The notes below the pieces were generated by a model. It worked only from the letters and a program-made list of their open reading frames with translations. It did no database searches and was not told the DNA's origin. A stretch of 64,000 bases of DNA, taken from assembly GCF_009711345.1 (NCBI RefSeq), contig NZ_SMMA01000066.1, positions 308,574 to 372,573 of the forward strand, in the 5' to 3' direction. Source of the stretch: Pseudovibrio flavus (GTDB lineage: Bacteria; Pseudomonadota; Alphaproteobacteria; Rhizobiales; Stappiaceae). Made by a program: the position numbers and the translations under genes. Within the stretch, counting starts at the first letter, position 1. Each line of letters begins with the position of its first letter. Shown in pieces: positions 6,965 through 16,209 of the stretch.

Positions 6965-7008
6965 AATATTCTTGCAAGATATTTCAGAGTCTTCGTGACT
7001 TTGCAAGA
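6965..7008. promoter_or_regulatory. Candidate Lrp-type operator pair between regulator and ald
   Basis: TCTTGCAAGA at 6970-6979 is a perfect 10-bp palindrome with AT-rich flanks. TTGCAAGA recurs at 7001-7008, so copies start 29 bases apart, close to three helical turns. Paired AT-flanked sites of this type suit an Lrp-family octamer. Assignment is by pattern only. Confidence 0.4.
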
Positions 7009-7085
7009 ACATGTCGTGCCATTTCGATTAGTATTTACCCTATTAATTTTACGGAAATGCTGCGTGACAGTTGGAGGAGAGCGTT

Positions 7086-8207
7086 ATGCGTTTAGGTGTT
7101 CCAAAAGAAATAAAAAACCATGAGTATCGCGTTGGTCTGACACCAGACAGCGTTCGCGAAGTTGTTTCCCACGGCCATTCCGTTGTTGTCGAAACCGGCG
7201 CAGGTCTTGGTATTGGTGCAAGTGATGCCGACTATCAGGCCGCTGGCGCAACCATCCTTGCTACTGCTGCCGAAGTCTTCGAAATGGCAGAGATGATCGT
7301 GAAGGTGAAAGAGCCACAGGCCGTAGAGCGCAAAATGCTGCGTCCTGATCACCTGCTGTTCACCTACCTGCATCTGGCTCCGGATCCAGAGCAGACAAAG
7401 GACCTTGTTGAGTCCGGCGCTGTCTGCATTGCTTATGAGACCGTACGTGATGCCAAGGGCCGTCTGCCGCTTCTGGCTCCTATGTCTCAGGTTGCTGGCC
7501 GTCTTTCCATTCAGGCTGGTGCTACCGCGCTTCAAAAAGCAAACGGCGGCTGCGGTGTTCTACTCGGCGGTGTGCCGGGTGTTGCTCCTGCCAAGGTTGT
7601 TGTGATCGGCGGCGGCGTTGTTGGTTCCCACGCAATTGCTATGGCTCTTGGCCTTGGCGCAGACGTGACCGTTCTGGATCGCAACGTTGACGTGCTTGCA
7701 GCTCTTTCCGAGCAGTTTGGCGCGGCGCTGAAGACCGTTTACTCCACCAATGCTTCTCTTGAAGAGCATGTAACCAGCGCAGACCTCGTTATTGGTGCTG
7801 TTCTTGTTGCAGGTGCGGCAGCTCCTAAGCTTGTTACTGCTGAACACATCAAAGCGATGAAGCCGGGTTCTGTTGTTGTGGACGTTGCAATCGATCAGGG
7901 CGGCTGCTTTGAGACTGCACACGCGACCACCCATCAGGAGCCAACCTACATCGTTGATGAAGTGGTTCACTACTGCGTTGCAAACATGCCGGGTGCAGTT
8001 CCTCGCACCTCCACTTACGCGCTGAACAACGCAACTCTGCCATACGTTCTGGCTCTCGCCGACAAAGGCTACAAGCAGGCTCTCTCCGATATTCCGGGCT
8101 TCCTGCCGGGCCTCAACGTCTACAAAGGCAAGGTGACTGTGAAAGAGGTTGCTGACAACCTCGGCTACGAATACCTCAGCCCAGAAGACGCTCTGGCAAG
8201 CGAATAA
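7086..8207 (+). CDS. ald: Alanine dehydrogenase
   Basis: 373 residues, the usual length. Catalyses NAD-dependent interconversion of L-alanine with pyruvate and ammonia. Start [20 protein letters not shown] is characteristic, and ATG 7086 has GGAGGA seven bases before it. The catalytic His lies in FTYLHLAPD, and the Rossmann motif is [20 protein letters not shown] with VLDRN after it. The strong terminator after the gene makes it monocistronic. The divergent Lrp-family gene probably controls it, so alanine likely induces its own breakdown. Confidence 0.96.
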   Translation: MRLGVPKEIKNHEYRVGLTPDSVREVVSHGHSVVVETGAGLGIGASDADYQAAGATILATAAEVFEMAEMIVKVKEPQAVERKMLRPDHLLFTYLHLAPDPEQTKDLVESGAVCIAYETVRDAKGRLPLLAPMSQVAGRLSIQAGATALQKANGGCGVLLGGVPGVAPAKVVVIGGGVVGSHAIAMALGLGADVTVLDRNVDVLAALSEQFGAALKTVYSTNASLEEHVTSADLVIGAVLVAGAAAPKLVTAEHIKAMKPGSVVVDVAIDQGGCFETAHATTHQEPTYIVDEVVHYCVANMPGAVPRTSTYALNNATLPYVLALADKGYKQALSDIPGFLPGLNVYKGKVTVKEVADNLGYEYLSPEDALASE

Positions 8208-8265
8208 GATCGCCACTGGTTGTGTGGTGATCTATACAACTAGAGCAGGCTGATAGATTTAAATG

Positions 8266-8304
8266 TGCGCAGGATCTCATCTTTGGGAGCCTGCGCATTT
8301 TTGT
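8266..8304 (+). terminator. Terminator after ald
   Basis: TGCGCAGG (8266-8273) pairs with CCTGCGCA (8290-8297), followed by TTTTTGTT. A shorter hairpin (GATC-CCAC / GTGG-GATC) directly follows the stop codon at about 8208-8232. Confidence 0.8.
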
Positions 8305-8315
8305 TAGCGGCCCCA

Positions 8316-8861
8316 CTAGAGTACCTGTTCTAGAAGGAGCGTTGGCTCTCCTGCAAATTCTGTAAGAAGGCGCGGGTGGAAGCCAAGTGACTTGGCGAGC
8401 CCAATGGAGGCCTTGTTGTCCGGCCCAGTGATCGCAACTGCGGTTTGTCCGGTCAGGTGCTCACGAGCCCAGCCAATTGCTGCACCGGTTGCTTCCTTGC
8501 CTATTCCGATGCCGTGATACTTGGAACTGATGATCCAGCCCATTTCGGGGTGTCCGGCTATGGATGGCTCGATCATGCGCTTGAAATCCGCAAAGCCCAC
8601 TTCACCCACATAGGCGCCAGTTTCTTTCAGCTCTACAGCCCAATAGCCGTAGCCCAAAAGGCTCCAAAGGCCAGCATAGCGTAGCAAGCGGGCCCAGCTC
8701 TGGTCTGGCGTGCAGGGGCTTCCCGTGATGTTTTCATAGATGGCTGGCTCTTGCCACAAGGCGTTGCAATGCTGCCAGTCTGAGCGGGTATGGGCCCGCA
8801 GGATTAGGCGCGTTGTTGTAAGTGTTGGAGCGCTTGTGCGGGCATCATCAGTTATGTTCAA
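8316..8861 (-). CDS. GNAT-family N-acetyltransferase (RimJ/RimL-like)
   Basis: 181 residues with a RimJ/RimL-type layout: N-terminal strand TTTRLILRAHTRSDW, central YVGEVGFADF and MGWIISSKYHGIGIGKEA, which holds the acetyl-CoA binding turn (GIGIGKEA for the usual Q/RxxGxG/A), then GPDNKASIGLAKSLGF near the end. Such enzymes acetylate ribosomal protein ends, antibiotics or small amines. Nothing here fixes the substrate. Convergent with ald and separated by its terminator. Confidence 0.85.
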   Translation of the reverse strand: MNITDDARTSAPTLTTTRLILRAHTRSDWQHCNALWQEPAIYENITGSPCTPDQSWARLLRYAGLWSLLGYGYWAVELKETGAYVGEVGFADFKRMIEPSIAGHPEMGWIISSKYHGIGIGKEATGAAIGWAREHLTGQTAVAITGPDNKASIGLAKSLGFHPRLLTEFAGEPTLLLEQVL

Positions 8862-8984
8862 GGTGGCCTCGGCAGTTTCTCGTTTGCGCTTGCATAGTAG
8901 AAACGTAGTCCGCTAGTTGTCCAGCTATGCAGACAACCAGCGCGAGGACTGCCGATGCTTGATCACCTCGAAAGCTTGTAGTGC

Positions 8985-9248
8985 TTAGCAGTTGTAGTAG
9001 TAGGCGCGTCCGTAACGGTCATAACCTACACAGCGGCGCGGGGTTGTTGCTGCACCCAAAAGACCGCCTGCTACGCCGCCGATGGCAGCACCTGCTACCG
9101 CTCCGCCAACATCACCGGTTGCTGCGCCAATTGCTGCGCCTGTGGCTGCGCCAAGGCCGCCGCCAACGAGCGCACGGTCTGATGGGTTATTGGAATTACA
9201 TGCGGCTACTGTAAGCAGTAGGGCAGAGATGATTACGAGCTTCTTCAT
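8985..9248 (-). CDS. Glycine-zipper lipoprotein (87 aa)
   Basis: A small predicted outer-membrane lipoprotein. Signal peptide MKKLVIISALLLTVAAC with the lipid-modified Cys at residue 17 and Asn next, then a glycine-zipper segment (GGGLGAATGAAIGAATGD and AAIGGVAGGLLGAA), ending CVGYDRYGRAYYYNC. Start ATG 9248 fits AGGAT upstream better than the TTG one codon earlier. A second gene of the same design lies at 9461-9727. Related proteins are common envelope proteins of unknown function; glycine zippers can oligomerise in membranes. The Tyr-rich tail bounded by two Cys is shared by the pair. Confidence 0.8.
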   Translation of the reverse strand: MKKLVIISALLLTVAACNSNNPSDRALVGGGLGAATGAAIGAATGDVGGAVAGAAIGGVAGGLLGAATTPRRCVGYDRYGRAYYYNC

Positions 9249-9410
9249 CAATCATATCCTCATCATCCCCCCGACCTCCAAGGTCCGCGTGCAGCCTAAC
9301 CTGCTGTGTGGCAGGCGTAAATTGGCAAGGTGATGAGAACAGTTTTGTGGTTAAACGGGTGAGTAGAAATGGGCCCACAGCATGGCCGGCCTGTTAAGTC
9401 GCCGTTCATA

Positions 9411-9440
9411 AAAAAAAGGCCCCCAAACGGGAGCCTTTTA
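9411..9440 (-). terminator. Terminator after the second lipoprotein gene
   Basis: Read on the minus strand: AAAAGGCTCCC, loop GTTT, GGGGGCCTTTT, then a T run. It lies 20 bases after the stop of the 9461-9727 gene. Confidence 0.8.
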
Positions 9441-9460
9441 AATCCGCTAGCGCGAGCTGC

Positions 9461-9727
9461 TTATGGGCAAGCTACAGCGTATGGACGGCCGTTACGGTCG
9501 TAAGCGGTGCAGTTTTTAGGTGCGGTTGCGCGGCCAAGGATGCCGCCTGCAAGACCACCGATCAGAGCGCCACGAACAGCGTCGTTACGGTCACCACCAG
9601 CAGCGCCGATAGCAGCGCCGGTTGCAGCGCCAAGACCTGCGCCTGCCAGAGTGCGGTCACCTTTGTTGTTGGTGTTGCAGCCAGCAACAGTCAGCAGCAC
9701 AGCGCAAACAAGTGCGATTTTTTTCAT
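9461..9727 (-). CDS. Glycine-zipper lipoprotein, paralogue (88 aa)
   Basis: Same plan as the 8985 gene: signal MKKIALVCAVLLTVAGC with lipid Cys at 17, glycine zipper (LGAATGAAIGAAGG, GALIGGLAGGILG), and a tail CTAYDRNGRPYAVAC that matches CVGYDRYGRAYYYNC in spacing. ATG 9727 with AGGAG nearby is preferred over an upstream in-frame ATG. It has its own terminator, so the two copies are separate units. Function unknown. Confidence 0.8.
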   Translation of the reverse strand: MKKIALVCAVLLTVAGCNTNNKGDRTLAGAGLGAATGAAIGAAGGDRNDAVRGALIGGLAGGILGRATAPKNCTAYDRNGRPYAVACP

Positions 9728-9849
9728 TTTTCTCTCCTGTATCACTGCCGCACGATGCGCAGCACGCCTGCTGCGACCCCTTAACGGCGACAGTAATTTC
9801 TCAGGGTTCTTGCTGTAGGAACGTGGTTAAAGTGTGGTCGAGTTAAGTC

Positions 9850-11478
9850 CTAACGAAGACTATGGACATAAGTCACAAGTCCTGCTGTTGAGCTGTCGCG
9901 ACTATTCGCTGTATTCGCGCCTTCAACCATTGGCAGAAGTTGTGTTGCCAACTCTTTACCTAGTTCGACACCCCATTGATCAAAAGAATTGATGTTCCAG
10001 ATCGTGCCTTCAACAAAGACGCGGTGCTCGTAGAGAGCAATGATTCTGCCCAGTGTGAACGGATCCAGAAGCTTGTAGATGATTGTTGTCGACGGGCGGT
10101 TGCCCGGGAATACTTTCTGAGGCGCAAGTTTAACAACTTCGCTCTCGTTTGCCCCGTCAGCCCGCATCTTGTCTTCAACCTCGCTCAAGGAGCGGCCTTT
10201 AAGCAGCGCTTCGCTCTGAGCAAAGCAGTTGGCAAGAAGCAGGTTCTGGTGGTTCTTCAGCTCTGGTTCGTGGCTGTGAATGCCAACGAGGAACTCGCAC
10301 GGAATAACCGAGGTGCCCTGATGGATGAGCTGGTAGAAGGCGTGCTGGCCGTTTGTACCCGGCTCACCCCAAACGACAGGACCGGTTGCGGTAGCAACTG
10401 GACGGCCTTCTTTAGTGACCTGCTTGCCGTTGGATTCCATATCCAGCTGCTGCAAATAAGCTGGCAGGCGGGAGAGGCGCTGGTCGTAAGGAAGAACGGC
10501 GCGGGTCGCATAGTCTTTAACGTTGCGATGCCAAACGCCGATAAGGCCCATGAGGATCGGCAGGTTCTCGCCAGCAGGTGCTGTGCGGAAGTGCTCGTCC
10601 ATGGAGTGTGCGCCATCGAGGAAGCGGGAGAAGTTTTCCGGTCCGATTGCAATCATCAGCGGTAGGCCGATTGCAGACCAGATGGAGTAGCGACCGCCAA
10701 CCCAGTCCCAGAAACCAAAGACACGTTCTTCGCCAATGCCGAACGCCGCGACTTTGTCTAGCGCGGTGGAAACGGCTGCAAAGTGTGCACCAACAGCGTC
10801 TTCGCCAAGGGTTTCAGCAATCCACTTGCGAGCGGTTGCCGCGTTGGTCATGGTTTCAATAGTGGTGAAGGTTTTACTTGCAACGATTACGAGGGTCGTT
10901 GCTGGATCCAGCGTCTTGAGGGTGTCGGCAATGTGCGCACCGTCTACGTTGGATACGAAATGCATTTTCGGGCCGTCATGGTACGGTGCAAGAGCAAGCG
11001 TTGCCATAACAGGGCCAAGGTCCGAACCGCCGATGCCGATGTTGATCACGTCGGTGATGGCTTTACCGGTTGCGCCTTTCAACTCGCCGCTACGAATGCC
11101 ATTTGCAAAGGTGCCCATAGACTGCAGCACTTCACGAACCTGCGGCATCACATCGTTACCATCGACCAGAACGGGACGATCCGAAGCATTGCGGAGCGCT
11201 GTGTGGAGCACAGAACGGTTTTCGGTGGTGTTGATTTTTTGACCTGCGAGCATCGCGTCGCGCTTTGCCTCAACATCGGCAGCGGCTGCAAGCTCCAGCA
11301 GGAGGTCCAGAGTTTCCTCGGTGATGTGGTTCTTGGAAAAGTCGATCAGCAGATCATCCAGGGAGCGGGTGAACTTGGAGAACCGTTCCGGGTCGCTTTC
11401 GAAAAGGGACTTAAGCGGCGTTCTTGCAAGTTGCTTTTCGTGGTTGGCGAGTTTTTCCCAGATACCTGTGGTGGACAT
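9850..11478 (-). CDS. pgi: Glucose-6-phosphate isomerase
   Basis: 542 residues, close to E. coli Pgi (549). Interconverts glucose 6-phosphate and fructose 6-phosphate in the cytoplasm. Family signatures are present: [14 protein letters not shown] (phosphosugar binding), [11 protein letters not shown], and [13 protein letters not shown] with the catalytic His. GGAG lies seven bases before the ATG. It follows the eda terminator, so it has its own promoter; in this organism it may feed fructose 6-phosphate back to zwf for the Entner-Doudoroff route. Confidence 0.97.
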   Translation of the reverse strand: MSTTGIWEKLANHEKQLARTPLKSLFESDPERFSKFTRSLDDLLIDFSKNHITEETLDLLLELAAAADVEAKRDAMLAGQKINTTENRSVLHTALRNASDRPVLVDGNDVMPQVREVLQSMGTFANGIRSGELKGATGKAITDVINIGIGGSDLGPVMATLALAPYHDGPKMHFVSNVDGAHIADTLKTLDPATTLVIVASKTFTTIETMTNAATARKWIAETLGEDAVGAHFAAVSTALDKVAAFGIGEERVFGFWDWVGGRYSIWSAIGLPLMIAIGPENFSRFLDGAHSMDEHFRTAPAGENLPILMGLIGVWHRNVKDYATRAVLPYDQRLSRLPAYLQQLDMESNGKQVTKEGRPVATATGPVVWGEPGTNGQHAFYQLIHQGTSVIPCEFLVGIHSHEPELKNHQNLLLANCFAQSEALLKGRSLSEVEDKMRADGANESEVVKLAPQKVFPGNRPSTTIIYKLLDPFTLGRIIALYEHRVFVEGTIWNINSFDQWGVELGKELATQLLPMVEGANTANSRDSSTAGLVTYVHSLR

Positions 11479-11524
11479 GTGAAAGCTCCGGAGGATTGAT
11501 TTCTTTTAAAACAGCTAAAATGAT

Positions 11525-11540
11525 TTGGTCCTAAGACCAA
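11525..11540. promoter_or_regulatory. Palindrome upstream of pgi
   Basis: TTGGTCCTAAGACCAA is a near-perfect 16-bp inverted repeat (TTGGTC / GACCAA) about 50 bases before the pgi start. It could be an operator; the regulator is unknown. Confidence 0.35.
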
Positions 11541-11605
11541 CGCAGAGAGCCGGTTTCGGCTTTAGGGGTTCTGTTGCCCCTTCAATCTTACGCTGGAAAA
11601 TTAGG

Positions 11606-11640
11606 CTAAAAAAAGAACCAGAGGGGAAACTCTGGTTCTT
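11606..11640 (-). terminator. Terminator of the edd-eda unit
   Basis: AAGAACCAGAG (11613-11623) pairs with CTCTGGTTCTT (11630-11640) across GGGAAA. On the minus strand it is followed by a run of seven T. It lies directly after eda. Confidence 0.85.
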
Positions 11641-11654
11641 TCTTTTTCTTAAAA

Positions 11655-12296
11655 TTAAGCAGTCAGTGCTGCTGCTGCGCGGGCACGCTCTTCGATGCCA
11701 GCCCAGTCTTCTTCGTCGATTGCTTTGGAATCTGCAATCCAAGAGCCGCCAACGCAAAGTACGTTAGGGCATGCAAGGAAGTCGCGAGCGTTCTGAAGGC
11801 TGATGCCACCGGTTGGGCAGAACTTTGCTGCTGCCAGTGGGGAAGCAAGACCTTTAAGCATTGGAATGCCGCCAGCAGGAACTGCTGGGAAGAACTTCAG
11901 ACGCTGGTAGCCAGCTTCCAGAGCGTACATAACTTCAGAAGCGGTAGACACACCTGGAAGCAGTGGAACTTCTGGGAAGTCTTCTGCTGCTTTGAACAGG
12001 TTGTCGGTTGCGCCTGGAGATACGATGAAGGTGGAGCCAGCTTTAACAGCGGCTTCGTACTGTGCGTGGTCGAGAACGGTACCAGCGCCAACCAGAGCAC
12101 CTTCAACTTCTGCTGCAACTGCGCGGATACATTCCAGAGCATTTGGGGTACGCAGAGTGATTTCGATGCCAGGAAGACCGCCCTTCACGAGAGCGCGCGC
12201 CATTGGAACTGCTTTCTTCGGGTCGTCAACAACCAGTACAGGAATGACTGGAGCTGCGGTCATGACAGCTTCTACACGCTCGATATTCTGAGCCAT
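11655..12296 (-). CDS. eda: KDPG aldolase (2-dehydro-3-deoxyphosphogluconate aldolase)
   Basis: 213 residues, usual for Eda. Splits KDPG to pyruvate and glyceraldehyde 3-phosphate; last step of the Entner-Doudoroff pathway. The catalytic Glu lies in PGIEITLRTPNALE, and the Schiff-base Lys in YQRLKFFPA. The ATG falls two bases after the edd stop codon, so the pair is translationally linked. A strong terminator follows. Confidence 0.96.
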   Translation of the reverse strand: MAQNIERVEAVMTAAPVIPVLVVDDPKKAVPMARALVKGGLPGIEITLRTPNALECIRAVAAEVEGALVGAGTVLDHAQYEAAVKAGSTFIVSPGATDNLFKAAEDFPEVPLLPGVSTASEVMYALEAGYQRLKFFPAVPAGGIPMLKGLASPLAAAKFCPTGGISLQNARDFLACPNVLCVGGSWIADSKAIDEEDWAGIEERARAAAALTA

Positions 12297-12298
12297 AG

Positions 12299-14176
12299 TT
12301 ATATTGTCTCCATTTGGCTGGGGCTTCCAGCTTTGGTTTCACTTGTTTTTGGCATGTCCATTCCAAATGTACGGGCGCCAGTATCGGCCGAGCTGACAAC
12401 CGCACGGAAGGCTGCAAAGAGTTCGCGGCCCGTTCCTGCTGCATTTGCTGCAAAATTGGTGGTGGCGGGCCTGCGGGCATCCAGTTCCCGATAGGAAACA
12501 AGAACGTCAAGAGTGCCCTTTACAGCATCAAGCCTAATAATGTCACCATCTTTGATTTTACCGATCAAACCGCCTGCGGCAGCTTCCGGTGTGACATGGA
12601 TTGCTGCAGGGATTTTACCACTGGCGCCAGACATGCGTCCATCGGTTACAAGTGCGACTTTATAGCCTCTGCCTTGCAAAACCCCTAGGGCAGGTGTGAG
12701 TTTGTGGGCCTCCGGCATGCCGCAGGCTTTTGGACCCATGAAGCGAACAACGGCGATCATGTCGCAGTTCAGCTCATTGTCGGAAAAAGCCTTAAGGAAC
12801 GCTTCCTGTGTGTGGAAAACGCGGGCAGGAGCCTCAATAATATGCTGATCAGGCTTAACGGCAGAGATCTTGATAACTGCCTTGCCCAAGTTGCCGGAAA
12901 GAACCTTGAGGCCGCCGCTCTTCTGGAACGGCTTGTCGTAGGTGGTCAGTACAGCAGGCTTACGGGAAACTTCCGGCACTTGCACCAGCTCGACTTGCTC
13001 ATCGTCAGCAAGGTTTGCTTCCACAGTGTACTGGCGCAGGCCTTTGCCGTTAACCGTGGTTACGTCTTCATGGAGCAGACCTGCATCCAGAAGTTCGCGC
13101 ATCAAGAAGCCCATGCCACCAGCGGCTTGGAATGCGTTCACATCTTCTTGGCCGTTCGGGTAAACGCGGGTGAGCAGCGGGATGATATCGGACAGATCAG
13201 AGATATCGTCCCAAGTCAGCGTAATACCTGCAGCTGCTGCAATCGCCACCAAGTGCATTGTGTGGTTGGTCGAGCCACCCGTTGCGTGAAGGCCGACAAC
13301 ACCGTTTACGATAGCGCGCTCATCGATGATCTTGCCGATCGGGATATACTCGTTGCCGAGTGCCGTGATGGACAAAGCACGCTTAACAGCCTGCTTGGTG
13401 AGAGCATCGCGCAGCGGGGTATTTGGATTGACGAAAGAAGAACCCGGCATATGCAGGCCCATAATTTCCATCAGCATCTGGTTTGAGTTCGCTGTGCCAT
13501 AGAAGGTGCAGGTGCCCGGAGAATGATAGGCAGCGCTTTCAGAGGCAAGCAATTCGGCGCGTCCCACTTTGCCTTCAGCATAAAGCTGGCGAGTGTGGGA
13601 TTTATCTTCGTTGGAAATGCCTGATGGCATTGGGCCTGCGGGAATAAAGACCGCTGGCAGGTGAGAGAACGTCAACGCGCCAATGGCAAGGCCCGGTACG
13701 ATCTTATCGCAAACGCCGAGGAAAACAGCAGCGTCATACATATCGTGGGAAAGGCCAATGGCCGTGGACATGCCGATAACATCACGGGAGAACAGCGAGA
13801 GGTCCATACCCGGGAAGCCTTGAGTAACGCCATCACACATAGCAGGCACGCCGCCTGCAACCTGTGCAACTGCGCCAACTTCAGCGGCAGCTTTTCTGAT
13901 CAGTTCTGGGTAGCGCTCATAAGGCTGATGCGCTGAAAGCATATCGTTGTAGGAGGTGATAATACCGAGGTTAGGTACAACCTCGCCGGAAAGTGCATTC
14001 TTCTCGCCGATAGGGCAGGCGGCAAAACCGTGGGCCAAGTTAGCGCAGCCAAGGGAGGTTCGGCGCGGCTTGTTCATTATGGCCTGTTGCATTCTTTCCA
14101 CGTAAGCGGAACGGCTGTCGCGGCTTCGTTTGATGATGCGCTCTGTGACTTCGCCAACTCGAGCATTGATGGACAT
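12299..14176 (-). CDS. edd: Phosphogluconate dehydratase
   Basis: 625 residues from the preferred start [10 protein letters not shown] (14176; GGGAG eight bases upstream). An in-frame ATG seven codons earlier is weaker. Iron-sulfur dehydratase of the IlvD/Edd family that turns 6-phosphogluconate into KDPG. Cluster and substrate motifs: [69 protein letters not shown]. It lies between zwf and eda on the same strand, about 180 bases after zwf, with a palindromic operator candidate at 14262. Many alphaproteobacteria have pgl between zwf and edd; here it is absent. Confidence 0.97.
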   Translation of the reverse strand: MSINARVGEVTERIIKRSRDSRSAYVERMQQAIMNKPRRTSLGCANLAHGFAACPIGEKNALSGEVVPNLGIITSYNDMLSAHQPYERYPELIRKAAAEVGAVAQVAGGVPAMCDGVTQGFPGMDLSLFSRDVIGMSTAIGLSHDMYDAAVFLGVCDKIVPGLAIGALTFSHLPAVFIPAGPMPSGISNEDKSHTRQLYAEGKVGRAELLASESAAYHSPGTCTFYGTANSNQMLMEIMGLHMPGSSFVNPNTPLRDALTKQAVKRALSITALGNEYIPIGKIIDERAIVNGVVGLHATGGSTNHTMHLVAIAAAAGITLTWDDISDLSDIIPLLTRVYPNGQEDVNAFQAAGGMGFLMRELLDAGLLHEDVTTVNGKGLRQYTVEANLADDEQVELVQVPEVSRKPAVLTTYDKPFQKSGGLKVLSGNLGKAVIKISAVKPDQHIIEAPARVFHTQEAFLKAFSDNELNCDMIAVVRFMGPKACGMPEAHKLTPALGVLQGRGYKVALVTDGRMSGASGKIPAAIHVTPEAAAGGLIGKIKDGDIIRLDAVKGTLDVLVSYRELDARRPATTNFAANAAGTGRELFAAFRAVVSSADTGARTFGMDMPKTSETKAGSPSQMETI

Positions 14177-14261
14177 GCGTAGGACTCCCTCAGGCAAACC
14201 ACTCTGTAGAATTGTTTTGAGCGGGCTCTGCTTAGTGCTGATTGAGGTTCTATATCCGATT

Positions 14262-14275
14262 TTAAATCGATTTAG
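14262..14275. promoter_or_regulatory. Palindromic operator candidate upstream of edd
   Basis: TTAAATCGATTTAG lies about 85 bases before the edd start; its core TAAATCGATTTA is a perfect palindrome. A matching site (TTAAACCGATTTAA) precedes zwf at 15896. A-rich arms with a central CG are typical of LacI-family operators, suggesting one regulator for both units. Confidence 0.45.
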
Positions 14276-14327
14276 ATTTGTGACTTTCTAGTTGTACCGT
14301 GTTTTTTTGTTGCTGGGAACTAGGGGA

Positions 14328-14350
14328 CGCCCGCATTGGTGGTGCGGGCG
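14328..14350 (-). other. Strong hairpin after zwf
   Basis: CGCCCGCA (14328-14335) pairs with TGCGGGCG (14343-14350) just past the zwf stop. No T run follows on the minus strand, so it may slow or process the transcript between zwf and edd rather than end it cleanly. Confidence 0.5.
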
Positions 14351-14359
14351 CCAAATATA

Positions 14360-15826
14360 TTATTCTTCGTGCCAGGTACGGCCGTCGCGCTCGATGAGAG
14401 CGATGGAGGCAGAAGGGCCCCAAGTGCCGGAGGTGTAACCCTTTGGAGGCTCACGATCATTGCCCCAATGCTTGAGGATTGGGTCAATCCATGCCCAAGC
14501 GGCTTCAACCTCATCGCGGCGCATGAACAGAGTCTGGTTGCCGCGGATCATGTCCATCAACAGGCGCTCATAGGCGTCTGGGTTGCGCACGTTGAAGGTC
14601 GCTGCGAAGGACATATCCAGTGACACTTCGCGAAGGCGCATGTTGCTGGAGCTTGGGTCCTTAATCATCACCTTCATCTTAACGCCCTCATCAGGCTGAA
14701 GGCGGATTACAAGCTGGTTCGCTTTGATCGTGCCAGCATCCTCTGGGAAGATGGAGTGCGGTAGATCGCGGAACTGAATGACGATTTCAGAAATGCGGTT
14801 CGCGAGGCGTTTGCCGGTTCTGAGGTAGAACGGCACGCTGCCCCAGCGCCAGTTTGCGATTTCCAGCTTTGCTGCGACGAAGGTTTCGGTGTTGGAGTGG
14901 TCTTTGCCCAGCTCCTGAAGGTAACCGGAAACCGCACCGCCTGCCGAAGCACCTGCGCGGTACTGACCGCGAACGGTGTTGCGTGCTACACCGCTGGCAT
15001 CCATTGGCTTAAGCGCCTTGAGAACTTTAAGTTTTTCATCGCGAACGCTGTCTGCATGCATGGACTCAGGCGGTTCCATGGCAACAAGGCAGAGAAGCTG
15101 CAGCAGGTGGTTCTGCACCATATCGCGCAGCGCGCCTGCAGTGTCGTAGTAGCCAGCGCGACTTTCAACGCCAAGGGTTTCTGCCACTGTGATCTGGACG
15201 TGATCAATGTGGGTCGAGTTCCAAAGCGGCTCGAACATCGCGTTTGCAAAGCGCAGAGCCATAAGGTTCTGAACGGTTTCTTTGCCGAGGTAGTGGTCGA
15301 TGCGGAAGATCTGTTCTTCCTTGAATACCGAGCCGATTGTCTCGTTGAGTTCGTGAGCTGAAGTGCCGTTCTTGCCGATTGGCTTTTCAATGGTCACACG
15401 GGTCTTGTCGGTGATAAGGCCGTGGGAACCGATAGCAGAACAGATTGTGCCGAAAAGATCAGGAGAAACAGAGAGGTAGAATGCGCGGACGACGTCTTCA
15501 CGGCCTGCAAGTGCGGTCTCTAGATTTTCCCAGCCGGTGTTGGCGCTTACATCAACGCTGACATACTGAACGCGCTCCAGAAAACGCGCCATGATATCGT
15601 CGTCGATTTCGTCGAGGTGGTCGTTCAGCGCGTTGAGTGCCCAGTTGCGGTATTCTTCCGAGCTAATGTTGCGGCGGGAAACTGCAATGATGCGTGCATC
15701 CGTCGGAATTTGATTGCCCAATTCGCGGTAGTACAGAGCTGGAAGCAGCTTTCTGTGTGCCAGATCTCCCGTACCTCCAAAAACTACGAGGTCAAATGAC
15801 GGGACGTCAGTGAGTTGAGCGGGCAT
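14360..15826 (-). CDS. zwf: Glucose-6-phosphate 1-dehydrogenase
   Basis: 488 residues from ATG 15826 (AAGGA six bases upstream); an ATG ten codons earlier is less likely. Oxidises glucose 6-phosphate to 6-phosphogluconolactone. The nucleotide fold begins DLVVFGGTGDLAHRKLLPAL, and the active-site signature RIDHYLGKETVQN is intact. First gene of the minus-strand Entner-Doudoroff cluster zwf-edd-eda. The lactonase Pgl that should act next is not in the cluster. A 14-bp palindrome lies 70 bases upstream of the start. Confidence 0.97.
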   Translation of the reverse strand: MPAQLTDVPSFDLVVFGGTGDLAHRKLLPALYYRELGNQIPTDARIIAVSRRNISSEEYRNWALNALNDHLDEIDDDIMARFLERVQYVSVDVSANTGWENLETALAGREDVVRAFYLSVSPDLFGTICSAIGSHGLITDKTRVTIEKPIGKNGTSAHELNETIGSVFKEEQIFRIDHYLGKETVQNLMALRFANAMFEPLWNSTHIDHVQITVAETLGVESRAGYYDTAGALRDMVQNHLLQLLCLVAMEPPESMHADSVRDEKLKVLKALKPMDASGVARNTVRGQYRAGASAGGAVSGYLQELGKDHSNTETFVAAKLEIANWRWGSVPFYLRTGKRLANRISEIVIQFRDLPHSIFPEDAGTIKANQLVIRLQPDEGVKMKVMIKDPSSSNMRLREVSLDMSFAATFNVRNPDAYERLLMDMIRGNQTLFMRRDEVEAAWAWIDPILKHWGNDREPPKGYTSGTWGPSASIALIERDGRTWHEE

Positions 15827-16209
15827 CTGGATTCCTTCACTTCCTGATGATGGCAATCTCTTTGTCTCTTCGGTATTGGTTATCAGGAAAAATCCTTAAA
15901 CCGATTTAAATGGCGTGTACGTTTTAATGCGTAATTGCCACTTAATGCTTCGGCCCATCGCGAAAAGCAAGAGGTGCTGCCTATATTTTCTAGAAAATTA
16001 AACCACTGAGTTGAGCTGGCGAAGGTGCGTTACCTTGGCCATTACAGCGCCTCCGTTACAGAATTATAACGGGCATCTCAAGCACCCGTTGCAAATATAT
16101 TCGTGTCAGTGGAAGGCGCTGCATTGGCAAATAATTGCTAACAACCTGTTTTCCTTGGGCGTGGGATGTGCTTCAAATACGCGTAGGTATAAACGCTATG
16201 AGGGGCTCC
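15827..16209. other. Divergent gap between zwf and adenine deaminase
   Basis: About 380 bases between divergent starts, AT-rich near zwf. It holds the zwf operator candidate at 15896-15909 and presumably both promoters. I see no RNA gene, no purine-riboswitch core that I can support and no credible small gene. The adenine deaminase frame is open back to 16135, but that upstream part looks non-coding. Confidence 0.5.
15896..15909. promoter_or_regulatory. Palindromic operator candidate upstream of zwf
   Basis: TTAAACCGATTTAA, near-palindromic around a central CG, matches the edd site at 14262 in 12 of 14 positions. A common LacI-type repressor or activator of Entner-Doudoroff genes is the likely reader (inference). 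Confidence 0.45.

Noticed and set aside
14198-14359. A 6-phosphogluconolactonase gene between zwf and edd
   Set aside because: Only about 160 bases separate the genes, and they hold a hairpin and an operator candidate, not a gene or its remains.
15827-16209. Purine riboswitch upstream of adenine deaminase
   Set aside because: I could not find the conserved junction and loop-loop blocks of the purine aptamer.
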